DNA of 64,000 nt. Source: Hysterangium stoloniferum (Eukaryota > Basidiomycota > Agaricomycetes > Hysterangiales > Hysterangiaceae). The stretch lies in NCBI GenBank assembly GCA_015178975.1, contig WHVD01000092.1:281611-345610 (forward strand), in the 5' to 3' direction. Position 1 is the first letter of the stretch; each line of letters starts with the position of its first letter. Shown one piece after another: positions 22,731-33,911 of the stretch. The position numbers and the translations under genes were made by a program. The notes beneath the pieces are model-generated. The model saw only the letters and a program-made list of their open reading frames with translations. It was not told the origin of the DNA and searched no databases.

Positions 22731-23183
22731 ATGAGGGTTCCAGGCCGTTTTATCAAAAATAATACTGATGAGTTAGTCACCGCAATCATGCTAGCCAAGG
22801 AGAAACCGCTAGATGTCACCTTTAACATTGGCGAGGACTCACAGAACCTCACAATCCTCAATCTGCTTTGCCATCGTCTCATCACATCGAACAGAGTTGC
22901 TGCATTATGCACCGAAGAAATAATCGGGGTTACTCTGATCCTGATAGCTGGATCTTCTGACCATGGTCTCGCGTGTCCCACAGTGCGCAGCTTCAATACC
23001 ATCGCCATTCTCGTTTCTCTCCTTGTACATTGGGACGTGATCTGCGGCTCGATCGACGAAGCATCCATGATCGACTATGAAGGTCTAGTCCTCGCTGTCA
23101 ATGCCTTCTGTTGCATCGTCGCCACACCACTCACCGGTGTGTCCGTGTCGTCTAATTTTAACATGGCCTCAGTTTTGATTTAA
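22731..23183 (+). CDS. Block C copy 4: only read-through version (150 aa)
   Basis: In this copy a single frame joins the MRVPGRFIKNN module to an exon-5-like module (EEIIGVTLILIAGS, FNTIAILVSLLVHWD, FCCIVATPLTGVSVSS). An extra CTCAT near 22884, absent from other copies, aligns the two frames. The upstream bases are also open and resemble the end of family A exon 5, so the true start is uncertain. It could be a genuine small gene or a chance fusion of two decayed modules. No domain recognised. Confidence 0.35.
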   Translation: MRVPGRFIKNNTDELVTAIMLAKEKPLDVTFNIGEDSQNLTILNLLCHRLITSNRVAALCTEEIIGVTLILIAGSSDHGLACPTVRSFNTIAILVSLLVHWDVICGSIDEASMIDYEGLVLAVNAFCCIVATPLTGVSVSSNFNMASVLI

Positions 23184-23189
23184 TATGGA

Positions 23190-23977
23190 TGCCCAGGGGA
23201 AGGAAGGTCTTTCTCGATCAATTCCCCTCGATTTTTAACCCTCTCTCTTCACATTTCAACCACACCGGCAGGAGCAGTCCTATTGATCTTTTCTCAACTT
23301 GCTTTGTAACCGTATTTTCAAGCCACATAGTAGTATGATCCAATTTAAGAGCGCATACAGCCACTATTTCCCTCGCAGCATGCTCTACAGCTCTTTCTCA
23401 CACACATATTGAATATATTAAGTGATAGTTGTGGCTAGAACCACATCGAATTCATTAATGACCATCCCATGATGTAGAATACCGCTACCAAATCTCGACG
23501 AAGCCCCGCCACCTCGGTTCTTACGTCACATACCTAGGATCACACGAAGGAAGTCATTGAAGAATAACAAAGAACAGAAGGAATAATCACTAATCCATGA
23601 CAACATTTCTGTCGTTCACGCGAATCTTATGTTCAAAATCCATTTTCAATCTCCAGGGGTCGGTGATCTTATAGCCCAAAACCTCGCAATAAACAAGGGC
23701 CTTTAACCCGTATTCAATATCGTGGTGGATGGAATAAATATAAACATGACATCCTTCAGGGGTCGTATTCATTTTTCGACGTAGTAATCACTGTATTGGA
23801 AATTTGTCGCCTTGCCAACCTTCTTCAATGATAACACGGTGCTGCTCTCCACTCACATCAACTTGGGTAGTTTCCTTGCTTGTGGAGTCCTTAATACACT
23901 ATCTTCACCATCTTTTCTCTTGCATATTGTCTTTCATTTGTGCATGACATTACCTTACCAGTCCATTTCTTAACATT
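23190..23977 (-). repeat. Block E copy 3 and a degenerate exon-4-like stretch
   Basis: On the minus strand near 23590-23772 the peptide EYGLKALVYCEVLGYKITD recalls the block E peptide YGLKARDLLWALGYEIAD. The DNA at 23.81-23.88 kb (CTTCTTCAATGATAACACGG) is a decayed family A exon 4 fragment. Confidence 0.35.
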
Positions 23978-24602
23978 TATGAGTCTCCTATCCAGCTTCT
24001 ATTGTGTTGCATTCACCAAGATGCATGGTTTCGAGATATTGCCGGCGCTGTATTGAGGGTTTCATTGGGCGACATACCCATTCATATAGCCGAATTTACA
24101 CTTAATCTTGATTGGTACACGTCGAACTCACTGTCTCGGAGTATTGGCTCCTTGGAAACCTTCTTCAACGACAGCACGCTTCTCACCGATCACATCAACC
24201 AGCTGAATGTGGTTTCTTCGTTCATTGGGCCCATCGTACGGTACGTTCACTATATTTTATCTTCCAGCACCGTCTTACATCCACCCACGAAACTGTCCTA
24301 CCAGTCTCATTCTGACCCACACGAGCCCAGATTGGGTTATCCTAGTGTCTGGCGAAAAAGTAATCGAGTTGACTCTGAAGCTGATAGCTGGATCTTCCGA
24401 GCCAGAATCTGCGTGTACCACAGTGCGCAGCGTCAATACCACCGCCATTCTCGTTTCCCTCCTTCCACATTGTGAGATTATGCGCGGCACGGCCAACGAC
24501 AAATTCTTCATTTCCTTGCTTAAAACTTTAGATTTCACCGCGCGTGCCTTCCTTTGCGTGGTCGCCACACCTTCCACTCGTGTGTCGGTACGGTCTAATT
24601 AG
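23978..24602 (+). pseudogene. Family A copy 6, 5'-truncated (exons 4-5 only)
   Basis: It starts within exon 4 at GAGTCTCCTATCCAGC. Exon 4 ends at 24240, intron 4 is 24241-24304 (64 nt) and exon 5 is 24305-24602, all fully open and ending in the conserved TAG. Exons 1-3 and the promoter are missing. The surviving exons show no damage, which suggests recent truncation by recombination. Confidence 0.65.
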
Positions 24603-24609
24603 ACCCCCC

Positions 24610-25850
24610 TATCAGTGTTGAAGGCACATGGTTGCCCTGACAAGGGTCTTACACCATCGATTGGACACACTTTCTAATCACTCCCCTTCGATGATGCCGA
24701 CACATCTCAACCAAACCAGGATTGCAGCCGGGGTTGCAGATGTTATAAGTCTATATGGTTTGAACCTATGTAAGAATTATATAGTCACTTTTCACTATCG
24801 CCGCGAGCTCCTCAGTTGTCCCCATAAATGTGTTGAATACATTTGCACTAGCCGTGATTAGACTAACATTCGCATTTTAAAGTAAGGTATTACTGGAGCT
24901 CTGAAAAAGGTCTCCCCACCCCCAATTCGACGCATGTCTCGTTCAGGCTCATCATACCTTCAGGGTTATAATGTTCAATCGACAAGATCCATAACCTTCC
25001 CACCAAGGGCCTCCACACCGTGCGAGTCAATGTGCTGGGCGAATTCCTTAAACTAATTCTCTTCCACTGAAAACCTGACAATAAAGCTGCCATAGGCCGA
25101 GCAAATATAAGAGCGCATACAGTCACTTTCGCCGCCGCCGCGCGCTCTGTATGTTGCAGGCGTTGATGTTATACATGCCTTGAATACACTTGCGGCCACC
25201 ACCAGCGGCTAGACTGATATCCTATTTATCAATGACAATCATTTCAAACAGGACGCAGACTTGAGAGTTGTATGACGCTACATAATTTGATACAATTTAG
25301 AAGCGAAGATCGTCACTTGAAATAGTCGCTGCGAGGTTCTCTTCTCATGTGATTTCAATGCCTAATAGGAAAGATGTAGGTCCTAGATCCCTGAGTTTGA
25401 ATATACCCCAATGACTACTCGCTGAAATCGCATCGCATATACTAGCAGTAACAATGTCAATCGAATACCATTACGACGTCTCAAAGAAGGCCGTCCCACT
25501 ATCCTTCTTGTGTCCTTTGTTTGGGAGACCAGGAAACCGGGGCCAAACCAATGAACACCATGATCAAGAGACCGACATTTCTTCACATGTCGTAATCTTT
25601 CGCCTTGTATAAGAGAAAGATAGCTCGTTGTCATGTCAGGCGGAATCGCATATCAACTAAGAGCTGAAGAATACCCACGGCCCGCCGCGTGGAGCAGTCA
25701 TTCCGGTTTATGGTCTGTTTCAATATTTCAGTCGTTATCGTCAAACTACAGTTCCCCTGCTGCCATGTCAATTGACTGGAGTTCATTCCACCAATTGTCA
25801 TGTTTGAATTATATCATTGCGAGTGGTAGCGAAAAAAATTCATTCGATTC
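24610..25850 (-). pseudogene. Block B copy, long form, degenerate
   Basis: A long copy that keeps most B modules in minus-strand order. An 83-codon frame (25383-25634) contains SLIQGERLRHVKKC, LDHGVHWFGPGFLVSQT and TRRIVG. Then come the FSMEEN-type region and, near 24975-25060, the FKEF-type end. A TAG precedes FKE, as in several copies. Modules are in different frames. Confidence 0.35.
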
Positions 25851-25859
25851 AATCTAATA

Positions 25860-26185
25860 TTAAAGGACTATTCGACTAGATACGTGGCCTTCTTGAACGT
25901 TAGTTGTCGTCCCCTGTTCCTTCCTATGCGTTAGTCTCCACACCTTTCACTGGTCTGTCGACACCGTTGACGAATTCGAATTACGACTTCGTTTTCCGGA
26001 AAATACCCCCCGGAACATAATTATGTGGCTTCCAGACCGTTTTATCAAAACAATGCTAGTGAGTTCGTCGCCATAAAGGCGCTCGCCATACAACTAGATG
26101 TCAGCTTTGACATTCGCAAGGACGTACAGTACCTCACAATCTTGAATCTACCTTACCATCGTCACATCTAACAGCTACAGCAATG
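25860..26185 (+). repeat. Block C copy 5, degenerate
   Basis: Recognisable by the GTTTTCCGGAAAATACC and CCAGACCGTTTTATCAAAA stretches. Frames are broken by several short losses. It leads into a divergent family A copy, as at 45.0-45.28 kb. Confidence 0.45.
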
Positions 26186-27340
26186 GATGAATATTATGAA
26201 CCTGGGGCGTCGTGGTGAACAGTTCACTGAGCAAGACAGAGAACAAAATATATTCACATTCGACGATCAGCCACCTCGTGAAAAATTACCCTAAACTCCT
26301 CTTGGACATTGCAGCGGACGGGTCAACTACAGTCATCTTTCTTGCTTTTCTCAGACCTTTCGGAAGATGCAAGCCCCTTGGTATGGCAAAGGCACACGGG
26401 GAATACAGTCCTCATTGGGGTGATATAACATTGTTTAAACTAGAAATCGTGTGGTGGGATTAGGATAGAATTGAATACGGATGGCCATTATTCAAGCAAC
26501 AGCCGGCTTGAGTTTAATTATCACTGCACGACTTTTGACAAACTGGATGTTTCACTTCCAAGGAGAGACAAATTACCATGACCCCCTGACTATGGTTGGG
26601 AAGCCAGGGAATCCACGAACGACACATCCTGCCTCACCCCGTATCTCAGTCATACCGCGGACTGGGGAATGGTCTCACAGCATCTTGGCTTCACGGGTCC
26701 CTGACCCAGAATTACACTCTGGCAAGACTTGGCAGACTAATTCAACAGAGCATTGATTGAATGAGGTAGGGATAGCTCAGCATCAATCATTGGATACACT
26801 CGAAATACTCACGTCTTTGTAGACCCACGAAATTCGGGCAGGAGCGTCGATTATTTTATCCCTGTTCTGGTGGTGTTCACTTTATATACAGCGGAGAGAT
26901 CACACTGCCAAGCTCCTGACATCTTTGTGTTTTACCTTCATATGGTGCCCCGGTGTCAATCAATTGCAATGAGGTTATTATCTTATAATAGTGCCGCCAA
27001 ACCACCACTAAACCCCAACTTTGATGATGTTGTATCAACATTTGATCGTCAAGATACTTTACTCATTGGCGGGCTTGCGTATTTCATGGAAACCATCTAC
27101 CACGTGCGTCAGCAGTGTGTCGAAGAAGTCACTGCGATCATAGGCTACTTGCATTCTTGTTATAACAGTGCATCGTACCATCATACCTCATCCTGCTGAG
27201 GAAAACCATTGTCGCCAGAATAGCCAGTAACGGCGTTGAGTCAATCAAGATCCTATTCAGCTATTAATGGGTTGCATCCACCAAGATATACGGTTTCGAT
27301 ATGTTGCTGCAGCTGTATTCAAGATTATCGTGTGAAGCAA
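26186..27340 (+). pseudogene. Family A copy 7, divergent subtype
   Basis: A putative first exon reads MNIMNLGRRGEQFTEQDREQ. The exon 2 equivalent keeps QGETNYHDP but has lost the whole GPGYYCGVGLERVGM region, then resumes at the segment before intron 2. The exon 3 equivalent reads PLNPNFDDVVSTF ... AYFMETIYHVRQQ, matching PLHTNFDEVASTF ... TYIVEAICHMRPL of the intact genes. An exon 4 start (CIHQD-like) follows and then ends. The same deletion occurs in the 45.28 kb copy, so the defect predates their duplication. Confidence 0.55.
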
Positions 27341-27750
27341 TTTCAGAGCGCATACTATCACTTCTTATTCTAAATGCAGCTCTGTGCGGAGTCCCTGGAT
27401 CGATAATACCTTTGAATTTGGAGGGCTCGTGTTTTGTGACTAATAAGGAAATATGTTGTAGGACCAGATATATATATCTCACAGGCAATGGTTATTCCCG
27501 GACCATTCCTGAACCAGTCCAAGACCAGGTGCGGCCTTTGCCGCTGTCTTTGAAGGGAATTCCTGTCCTTTTCGGACTGTACTAGCATACCCAAGTTTGA
27601 TTGTCGTCGAGAGTGATGCAAGTGGTATTCTATTTTTCCTCCTACACTGAAGACTATCCCCGAAGTCATTATATTATGATGCATTACCCCGGCAAGCATT
27701 GTATCTTCTGCCCACTTTGCGAGGACAATAGCCGATGATCAAGTTGGAAA
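27341..27750 (-). repeat. Block F copy 2
   Basis: On the minus strand one frame reads LASLSTTIKLGY, EFPSKTAAKAAPGLGLVQ; another 109-codon frame overlaps it out of register. Comparison with 32.3 and 46.7 kb favours the TIKLGY frame as ancestral. Function unknown. Confidence 0.35.
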
Positions 27751-27779
27751 TCCGTATTAACTCACAGTACGGGATTCAT

Positions 27780-28340
27780 TCACTGAATGACAATCATTCA
27801 AAACGAGAAAATAACGGATGGATTGGGGCACCAAACTCAAAGCTGGGATGCACGCCCATCGTGTGGGACAGAAGAGGGACTGTCATGGCCAATCCCAAAG
27901 GGGGCGGGGAGAAACCAGAAAAAGGGGACATATAAGCATTCCTAACTTGGTGAATCTGGACGTACCAGACGAACTCTGTCTGAAATAGGTCACGCTGAGT
28001 GGGTCGCAACCATGGATCTACGTTGTAATCGTCGCGCTGAAGAGCCATGTCCACGCATCAAGAGTGTGAGCCTGGGGCGAAACATTCCACTGGCATGACA
28101 GATAATAATAAGGCTAGGTGTAAGAACGTATTACCTGACATGGGGTTATGTGTGCAGTTTATTAATACAAATTCTGATGGACACGTCACAATCGAAGATA
28201 TTCCAAGTTCGACCCTTGCGTACCTTGATAAATCTACCATGAAAACTCTGGTTTTTACCTTACTCTTTGTCTTCTTCAGACTTCTACAGAATTCAAGCTG
28301 TTTGATGTGGCAAGCTGCCTGAAGAAATCACGTTGCTTGC
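27780..28340 (+). repeat. Block D copy 3, degenerate
   Basis: This retains ATGGATTGGGGC, CATCGTGTGGGACAGAAGAG and the YVVIVALKSHVHAS-like stretch. A 91-codon frame at 28047 contains GLCVQFINTNSDGHVTIED. The 47.2 kb copy reads the same peptide (47183-47413), so part of block D may still code. Confidence 0.35.
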
Positions 28341-28843
28341 CAGTAACCTGACTAGACTATCATTGACCCGGGTTTCTTCTCATTGAAAGTTTTGATAAAA
28401 TTAAACAGGAAGCGCGCAATCTCGCCGGTTAAAGTCTCAGGTTGACAACGCCAGCTTGAATGTAGCACCCAGTGAGCATCACTCTGGAGTGCATTTATAT
28501 CATCCTTGGCAATGCCACTTCTGGAATGTCAGAAAAGCCGTATTGCAACTCTAACGCTCAATAATGCCAGAAATATTATGCAATGGGGTCACAATTGACT
28601 AAACTATTATATTAAATGCTGTGTGAGTCTTGAGCAGAAGGCGTAGAAATTAATGAGGTAACTTAGTGCATTGGAGCCTTTATGGCAGGTGAGGGGATGT
28701 TATTTACAAAGGCAGGGATGACAGGCTGTGGACCCTGCGTAGGCCCGGCAACAAGGCTGTTCCTTGGTGGAATTAAATTTCCGACTGACTGCGGCATAAA
28801 GCTCAGCGCCTCGTTTGAGTGTAAGTACGACTGCCACCCACCA
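28341..28843 (+). promoter_or_regulatory. Leader region of family A copy 8
   Basis: The full-length conserved upstream region with CATAAA 50 bp before the ATG. An open frame from 28682 runs in frame into exon 1. Its upstream part is not conserved as protein in other copies, so the downstream ATG was preferred. Confidence 0.35.
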
Positions 28844-30547
28844 ATGTCTACCTTCAACGAGATAACTCTGGGGAATCACGATTTGGCAACTGCTGAGTCC
28901 TACCGTGAAGACGTTGAGGAACTACCACCCTTAGTTTCCCCACGTGTATTGAGTTCAGCTCAACAGGAGAATATCAATGAGGCGTGGATGAGAAATGTAT
29001 TCCGGCTGAAGCTCAGGGAACGATGGAGCTGTAACGAACCAGGCCATGATTTATGTTGTCAGGGCCCTGATGAAGAGCAGCACATACAATTGTCCGTAAA
29101 CCATATAGAGCTTTGGGTTGACGAGTTGGTGAGTCAAGTATAACGCTATTTTCATGGGATCTGTGACATCCAGCATATTTCAGTGTCAAGGAGAAACCAC
29201 CTGCCATGACCCACCGACTGTTGTTAAGATGTCTTGGATATCCACCAACATGCCAGCCAACCTCAGCCCATATCGTACTCATGGCGAGGACTGGGGAATG
29301 GACTCGCAGTATGTTGGGGCACCTTCGAGTATTGAAATTGGCCCCGGGTATTACTGTGGAGTCGGTTTGGAAAGGGTTGGGATGAAAGTCCTTCACAGTG
29401 CTAAGAGAGCTTTGCTGATAGCAAAGCTGACATTATACGGGCAAATCGTGAATCGATCGGACCAAGACGACGGGGCGTTGAGTAGGTTTCTGCACAAGGA
29501 TCTCACCCTGCTAAGATTGGGAAGACTAGTTCAAGAGTGTTGATTTAATCAGGTAGGGATAATTCAGCGTCAATGTTAAATAGACTCGAAATACTGACGT
29601 CTTCGTAGACCCACATATCCACTTGAAATTCGGAGAAGAGCAACGAGGGTTTTAGATGATTTCTCCAGGCCTTCACTTCACATGCAGCAGAGTAGCAAAG
29701 GTCACACTACCTAGTTTATGAGATCCTTGGCTTCAACCTTCAAAAGGTGTCCCGGCGTCCATTGGTCAGATAGAGACGCATCACCTGCGATTACGTCCTC
29801 ACTTTACAACGCTTTAGTCAAGTTACCGCTGCACACCAACATTTATCATACAAATAGCCGGTTATCATGATATCTCACCCATTTTCGGCCTTCCGTATAT
29901 CGTAGAAACGATCTCCCACGTGCATCCACTATATGTAGAGGAGCTCACGGCGATCAGACAAAGTCACCGGCAACTATCTCTCCATTATGACTATCCTATA
30001 CGGCTTCTCATGTGTTGCATCCACCAAGATGCATGGTTTCGAGTTTTTGCTGGAGCTGCATTGAAGGTTTTAGTGGACGACATAAATATGTATACAGCGT
30101 CATTGACACGTCATACTGATTCGGAGATATCATATTCACTGTATCGGAGTATGCGGTCCTTGCAAACCTTCTTCGATGACTGCACGCTTCTTACTGATCA
30201 CATCAACGTCGTTTCTTCGCTCATTGGGTCCATCGTAAGGTACGTTCATAATGTTTTACCTTATAGCACCGTCTTACATCCGCCTGTGAAACTTGCCTAC
30301 CAGTCTGATTCTGACGCATACGATTCCGAGTTGGCACCTCCTGGCGTCTGGCGAAAGTATCATCGAGTTGACTTTGAACCCGATAGCTTGATCTTTCGAG
30401 TCCGAATCCGCGTGTACCACAGTGCATAGCCTCGATTGCACCCCCATTCCTGTGTCTCTCCTTCGACATTTTGACGTAATGCGCAGCTCGAGCAATGTTC
30501 AAACCATCAGCTACAGGCTTGAGCGCTTAGGTTTGACGGCATGTTCT
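28844..30547 (+). pseudogene. Family A copy 8, rearranged
   Basis: Exon 1 (28844-29128) and most of exon 2 (from 29184) are open, with MSTFNEITLG and the GPGYYCGVGLERVGM segment. Exon 2 loses 2 nt near 29536 (GAGAGTGTT to GAGTGTT), giving a premature TGA. Exon 3 is shortened and its end fuses directly to exon 4 near 29958, so intron 3 and the conserved EFWLQP end are gone. Exon 4 is well preserved. Exon 5 breaks off near 30547, where it joins block B. The exon 1 sequence is nearly the same as that of the intact 60.5 kb gene. Confidence 0.7.
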
Positions 30548-31330
30548 AACAAGCTGCCAGATGTCGAACAAATATAAGAGCGCATACAGTCACTTTTCAC
30601 CATTGCCCCGAGCTCTGCAGCTTGTCCGCGTTGATGCCATACATTAGTTGAGTACACTTGCGGGCACCACTCGCGGCTAGATTGGGATCCTATTTATAAA
30701 TGACAGTCATTTCAAACAGAACGGATTTGAGGGTTGTATGAAGCTACATAATTATCGCAATTTAAAACAATAATAGTCACCTGTAATGATGGCTGCGAGG
30801 TTCTCTAGACTGGTGTTGAATATAGGAGGACTTTCCTTCACTGAAATCACATCGCGGTAGCAATGTTAATCGAATACCACCAGGACGTCTCAAAGAAGGC
30901 GGTCCTACCGTTACCTTCGTGTCATCATCTGTTCGGGAGAACATGAAGCCAGGCGAAACCAATGGACAACACCATGATCAAACACCCACACCTCACATTG
31001 TCGTGAGCGTTCACCTTGGATAAGAGAAAGGTAGGTTGCCGTTGTGTCAGGGGGAATCACTTATCAATCAGAGCTGAAGAATACCCACACCGCCCCGCCG
31101 CGTGCAGAATCCAAGTCACAAGAAGTCTCGTTTGTGTTGTGTTTCAATGTTTCAGTCGCTTGCGTCACACTACACGGCACGACAATTTATTTCACTCGCT
31201 ATCCCGACATTTCCCCTACTGCTTCCAGTACAGTCGACTGGAGTTCATTCTACCAATTGTCATGTTTGAATTATTTCATTTCCAGTAGTAGCAAACAGTC
31301 ATTTGATTCAATCTAATATTAATGCAATCG
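30548..31330 (-). repeat. Block B copy, truncated at its 3' side
   Basis: This begins inside the module at CATACAGTCACTTTTCACC and keeps the HWFG-type and MACS-type ends in degenerate form. The FKEF peptide region is missing because of the junction with exon 5 upstream. Confidence 0.4.
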
Positions 31331-31760
31331 TCGACTAGATACATGGGACTTTTGAACGTTAGCTGTCGTCACCTCTTCCTTCCTATGCGTAGTCCTAGGC
31401 CATTTTATCAAAAGTAATGCTGGTGAGTTAGTCACCATAATGGTGCTAGCCAAGGAGACACTTCCAGACGTCAGATTGACCATTGTCAATGATTTACAGT
31501 ACTTCATAATCCTTAATATATTTTGCCATCGTCACATTGAACAGAGTTGCTGCATTATGCGGCTAAGAAATAATCGGAGTCACTCTGACCCTGATAGCTG
31601 GATCTTTCCACCCTGGATTCGCGTGTACCGCTGTGAACTTGAAGGCAGCAACCGGTCGGCATCGCTCTGGACTGCATTTATAATATACATAGGCAATGTC
31701 ACTTCTCGATATCAGAAAAGCCGTTTTGATTTCAACTCTGACGCTCAAGAATGCTAGAAA
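31331..31760 (+). pseudogene. Block C copy 6, duplicate of the 15.2 kb chimera
   Basis: A frame from 31440 reads MVLAKETLPDVRLTIVND, then the family A leader-like DNA, with the same switch point as at 15.48 kb. Its first part, around the VPGRF start, is shortened. Confidence 0.4.
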
Positions 31761-32120
31761 TACTATACTATGCAGTCCCAATTTTTGTTTGTCTCCTTGC
31801 AGATTAAGACATCAAGACACAGTGCACAGCCCATCAACAAGCGGTTCAGCCTTGAGTGCCTTGAAAATTTAGTTTCCACCGCTCTTTCCTTTCTTTCTGT
31901 GGTGGCCACACGTTTCACTGGTGTGGCAGCAACATCTTCTTCGAACTCCATATCAGCCTTGGAAAGACGTTGTTTGACACCTGGCAAACGTCATGCTCCA
32001 TACCTCAACCCAATTTCTCCTCAGAAAATGCCGACAGATTTGGAACAAACTAACAGGAGGATCTCATCGTTCCATTTTTTAACTAGCCTTGTAGGGCGAA
32101 TAAAAGTTGAATAAACCTCC
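31761..32120 (+). repeat. Exon-5-like module, second copy of divergent type
   Basis: A 114-codon frame (31770-32114) contains FVSLQIKTSRH, INKRFSLECLENLVSTA and FLSVVATRFTGVAATSS. It is almost identical to 15629-15850 but extends further, because a base difference removes the stop. Confidence 0.4.
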
Positions 32121-32600
32121 GTAGTTTGGGGCAATTTCAGAGCACGTGCAATGACCTCTTATTCAAATTGCAGCTCTGCGCTGAGTCCGTGATGAAAACT
32201 GGGTCGATGATACCTCTGAATTTGTAGGATTCGTAGTTTGTGACTACATGTTGTAGCACTACATGTGTGCATCTCACCAGGAATAATTATTCTTGGACCC
32301 GAACGGAGAGGACTTGGTTGCGAATGTTTACACCAATCCGAGACCGGATGCGGCCATTGCCACTGTCTTTAAATGGAATTCCTGTCATTTTTGGTCTGGC
32401 ACCAGGATACTGAAGTTTAATTGTCATCGAAAGTGACCAACTGTATTCTAAAGAAATACTTTTGTTGTTATTCCGCTGCATTGAAGGATATTCCCAGAGT
32501 CATTACATTATGATGCATTACCTTGAACATGCACCATATCTTCTACCCATTTCGTGATGACGATAGTGTTAGAATTGGTGATGAAAACACCCTTTTCCTA
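32121..32600 (-). repeat. Block F copy 3
   Basis: A minus-strand frame at 32287-32481 reads YSWSLSMTIKLQYPGARPKM, then TGIPFKDSGNGRIRSRI. This is the cleanest reading of the block F peptide. No family recognised. Confidence 0.35.
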
Positions 32601-32890
32601 GGGGTGGTTCATCCATTTCTTCACTTTTTCATATGAAGATGCTAATTGTACCATGCATTCTGAGGTTAATGCATGCCAGAACAAGTGTACACCTAAACTA
32701 GCACCAAACCTATCATGTCAGAAGGTGATTCACTAACTGACACATTGATTCACAAACAAGTAATATTATTACAAGTCTATTACCCCCTTGTAGATCAGAT
32801 TGTATACTACAATAAGTCAACTCATACTATTTTTAATAGATAGCCATTGATCGGCTAGGAAGTTTGTATGGACCCCACAGACTTCATTAT
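32601..32890. other. Short unique stretch, no gene seen
   Basis: This contains no array homology that I can detect and no meaningful frame. It may be a small insertion between blocks F and D. Confidence 0.35.
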
Positions 32891-32907
32891 TTCCTTGACT
32901 AACAATC

Positions 32908-33192
32908 ATGAAACACCAGAAAATGAAGGATGGATTGGGGCGACAAACTGAGACAGACGAATGTCCATCATATGGGAGAGAGAGAAGGACTGTTCCGGCC
33001 ACCTTTGTGAAACTTAAAATGGAGTGGGCAGCAACGAAGGGGCAGGTGCGATGGCAGAAAGGACACGTGCAAGCACATATTGGAAGAACTCCGCCTTTAA
33101 TTGTTCAAGCGATAGATGGGTCACAATCATTGGCCTGCGTTGTCATCGTAGCATCAAAGAATCAATTCCATTCAGCCATAATGATAAACTAA
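32908..33192 (+). CDS. Block D open frame, 94 codons
   Basis: Parallel to the 111-codon frame at 16313. It shares RRTVPATFVKLKMEW, IGRTPPLIVQA and VVIVASKNQFHSAI, but the N-terminus differs (MKHQKMKDGLGRQTE) and a deletion shortens the basic middle part. Frame preservation across two diverged copies is the main reason to list it. Confidence 0.3.
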   Translation: MKHQKMKDGLGRQTETDECPSYGRERRTVPATFVKLKMEWAATKGQVRWQKGHVQAHIGRTPPLIVQAIDGSQSLACVVIVASKNQFHSAIMIN

Positions 33193-33429
33193 CTGTAAGT
33201 AAGTATTACGTGATATGGGATTATATATACAATTTGTCAATACAAATTCGGATGGACACGCCATTATCAAAATATTTCCAAGTCAGACCTTATGTACCTC
33301 AATAAAATCTACAATGAGAACTTTGGTCTTCTGTCACTGTTGTTTTTTTTTGCTCAGACGTTGCACAAAGGTCAATGCGATTGATATGTCAAGGGTGAAG
33401 CATGAAACGACGTTGCTTACCATCAACCA

Positions 33430-33911
33430 TCAACCCGACTAGACCATCACTTGCTCTGGGTTTCTCCTCGTTGAAGGTTTTGATAAAATTAAACAGCCAG
33501 CCCGCACTCTCGCAAGAAAAGTTTCAGGTTAACAACGACAACTTGAAAGCGGCAGCGGATCAGCATAGCTCTGGACTGCATTTATATTATTCAAGGTAAT
33601 GCCACTTCTCGAATAAGAGAAAAGCCGTTTTACTTTCAACCCTGACGCTCAATAACACCCTTAAATACTATATAATGGGGTCACAATTGTCTAAACTATT
33701 ATTAGATACTGTGTGAGTCTTCAGAAGAAGGTAGTAAAGTAACTAGGTTAAGGAAGGTGAGGGGATTTTGCTTCCGATGGCAGGGATGACATGCTGTGAA
33801 TCCTGTGTAAGCACGGCCATAAGGCTGTACCTTGGTGGAATTAACTCTCCGACCGATGAGGCATAAAGGCGAGGCACCCCCTTCTCGTGTAAGTAAGACT
33901 GCTACCCACCA
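33430..33911 (+). promoter_or_regulatory. Leader region of family A copy 9
   Basis: The conserved upstream region. GGAATTAACTCTCCGACC and GCATAAAGGC lie about 75 and 50 bp before the ATG. Spacing is as at the other intact copies. Confidence 0.35.

Noticed and set aside
22688-23068. A 126-codon minus-strand frame
   Set aside because: It is antisense to the block C/exon-5-like frame. Similar minus frames appear opposite every copy of this module and vary with its indels.
24207-24602. A frame starting MWFLRSLGPSYG as an independent gene
   Set aside because: Its first part is exon 4 and intron 4 read out of frame; only the exon 5 part is conserved as protein.
27370-27699. A 109-codon minus-strand frame as the block F gene
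   Set aside because: The frame shared by the block F copies is a different one (TIKLGY type). This longer frame is not conserved at 32.3 kb.
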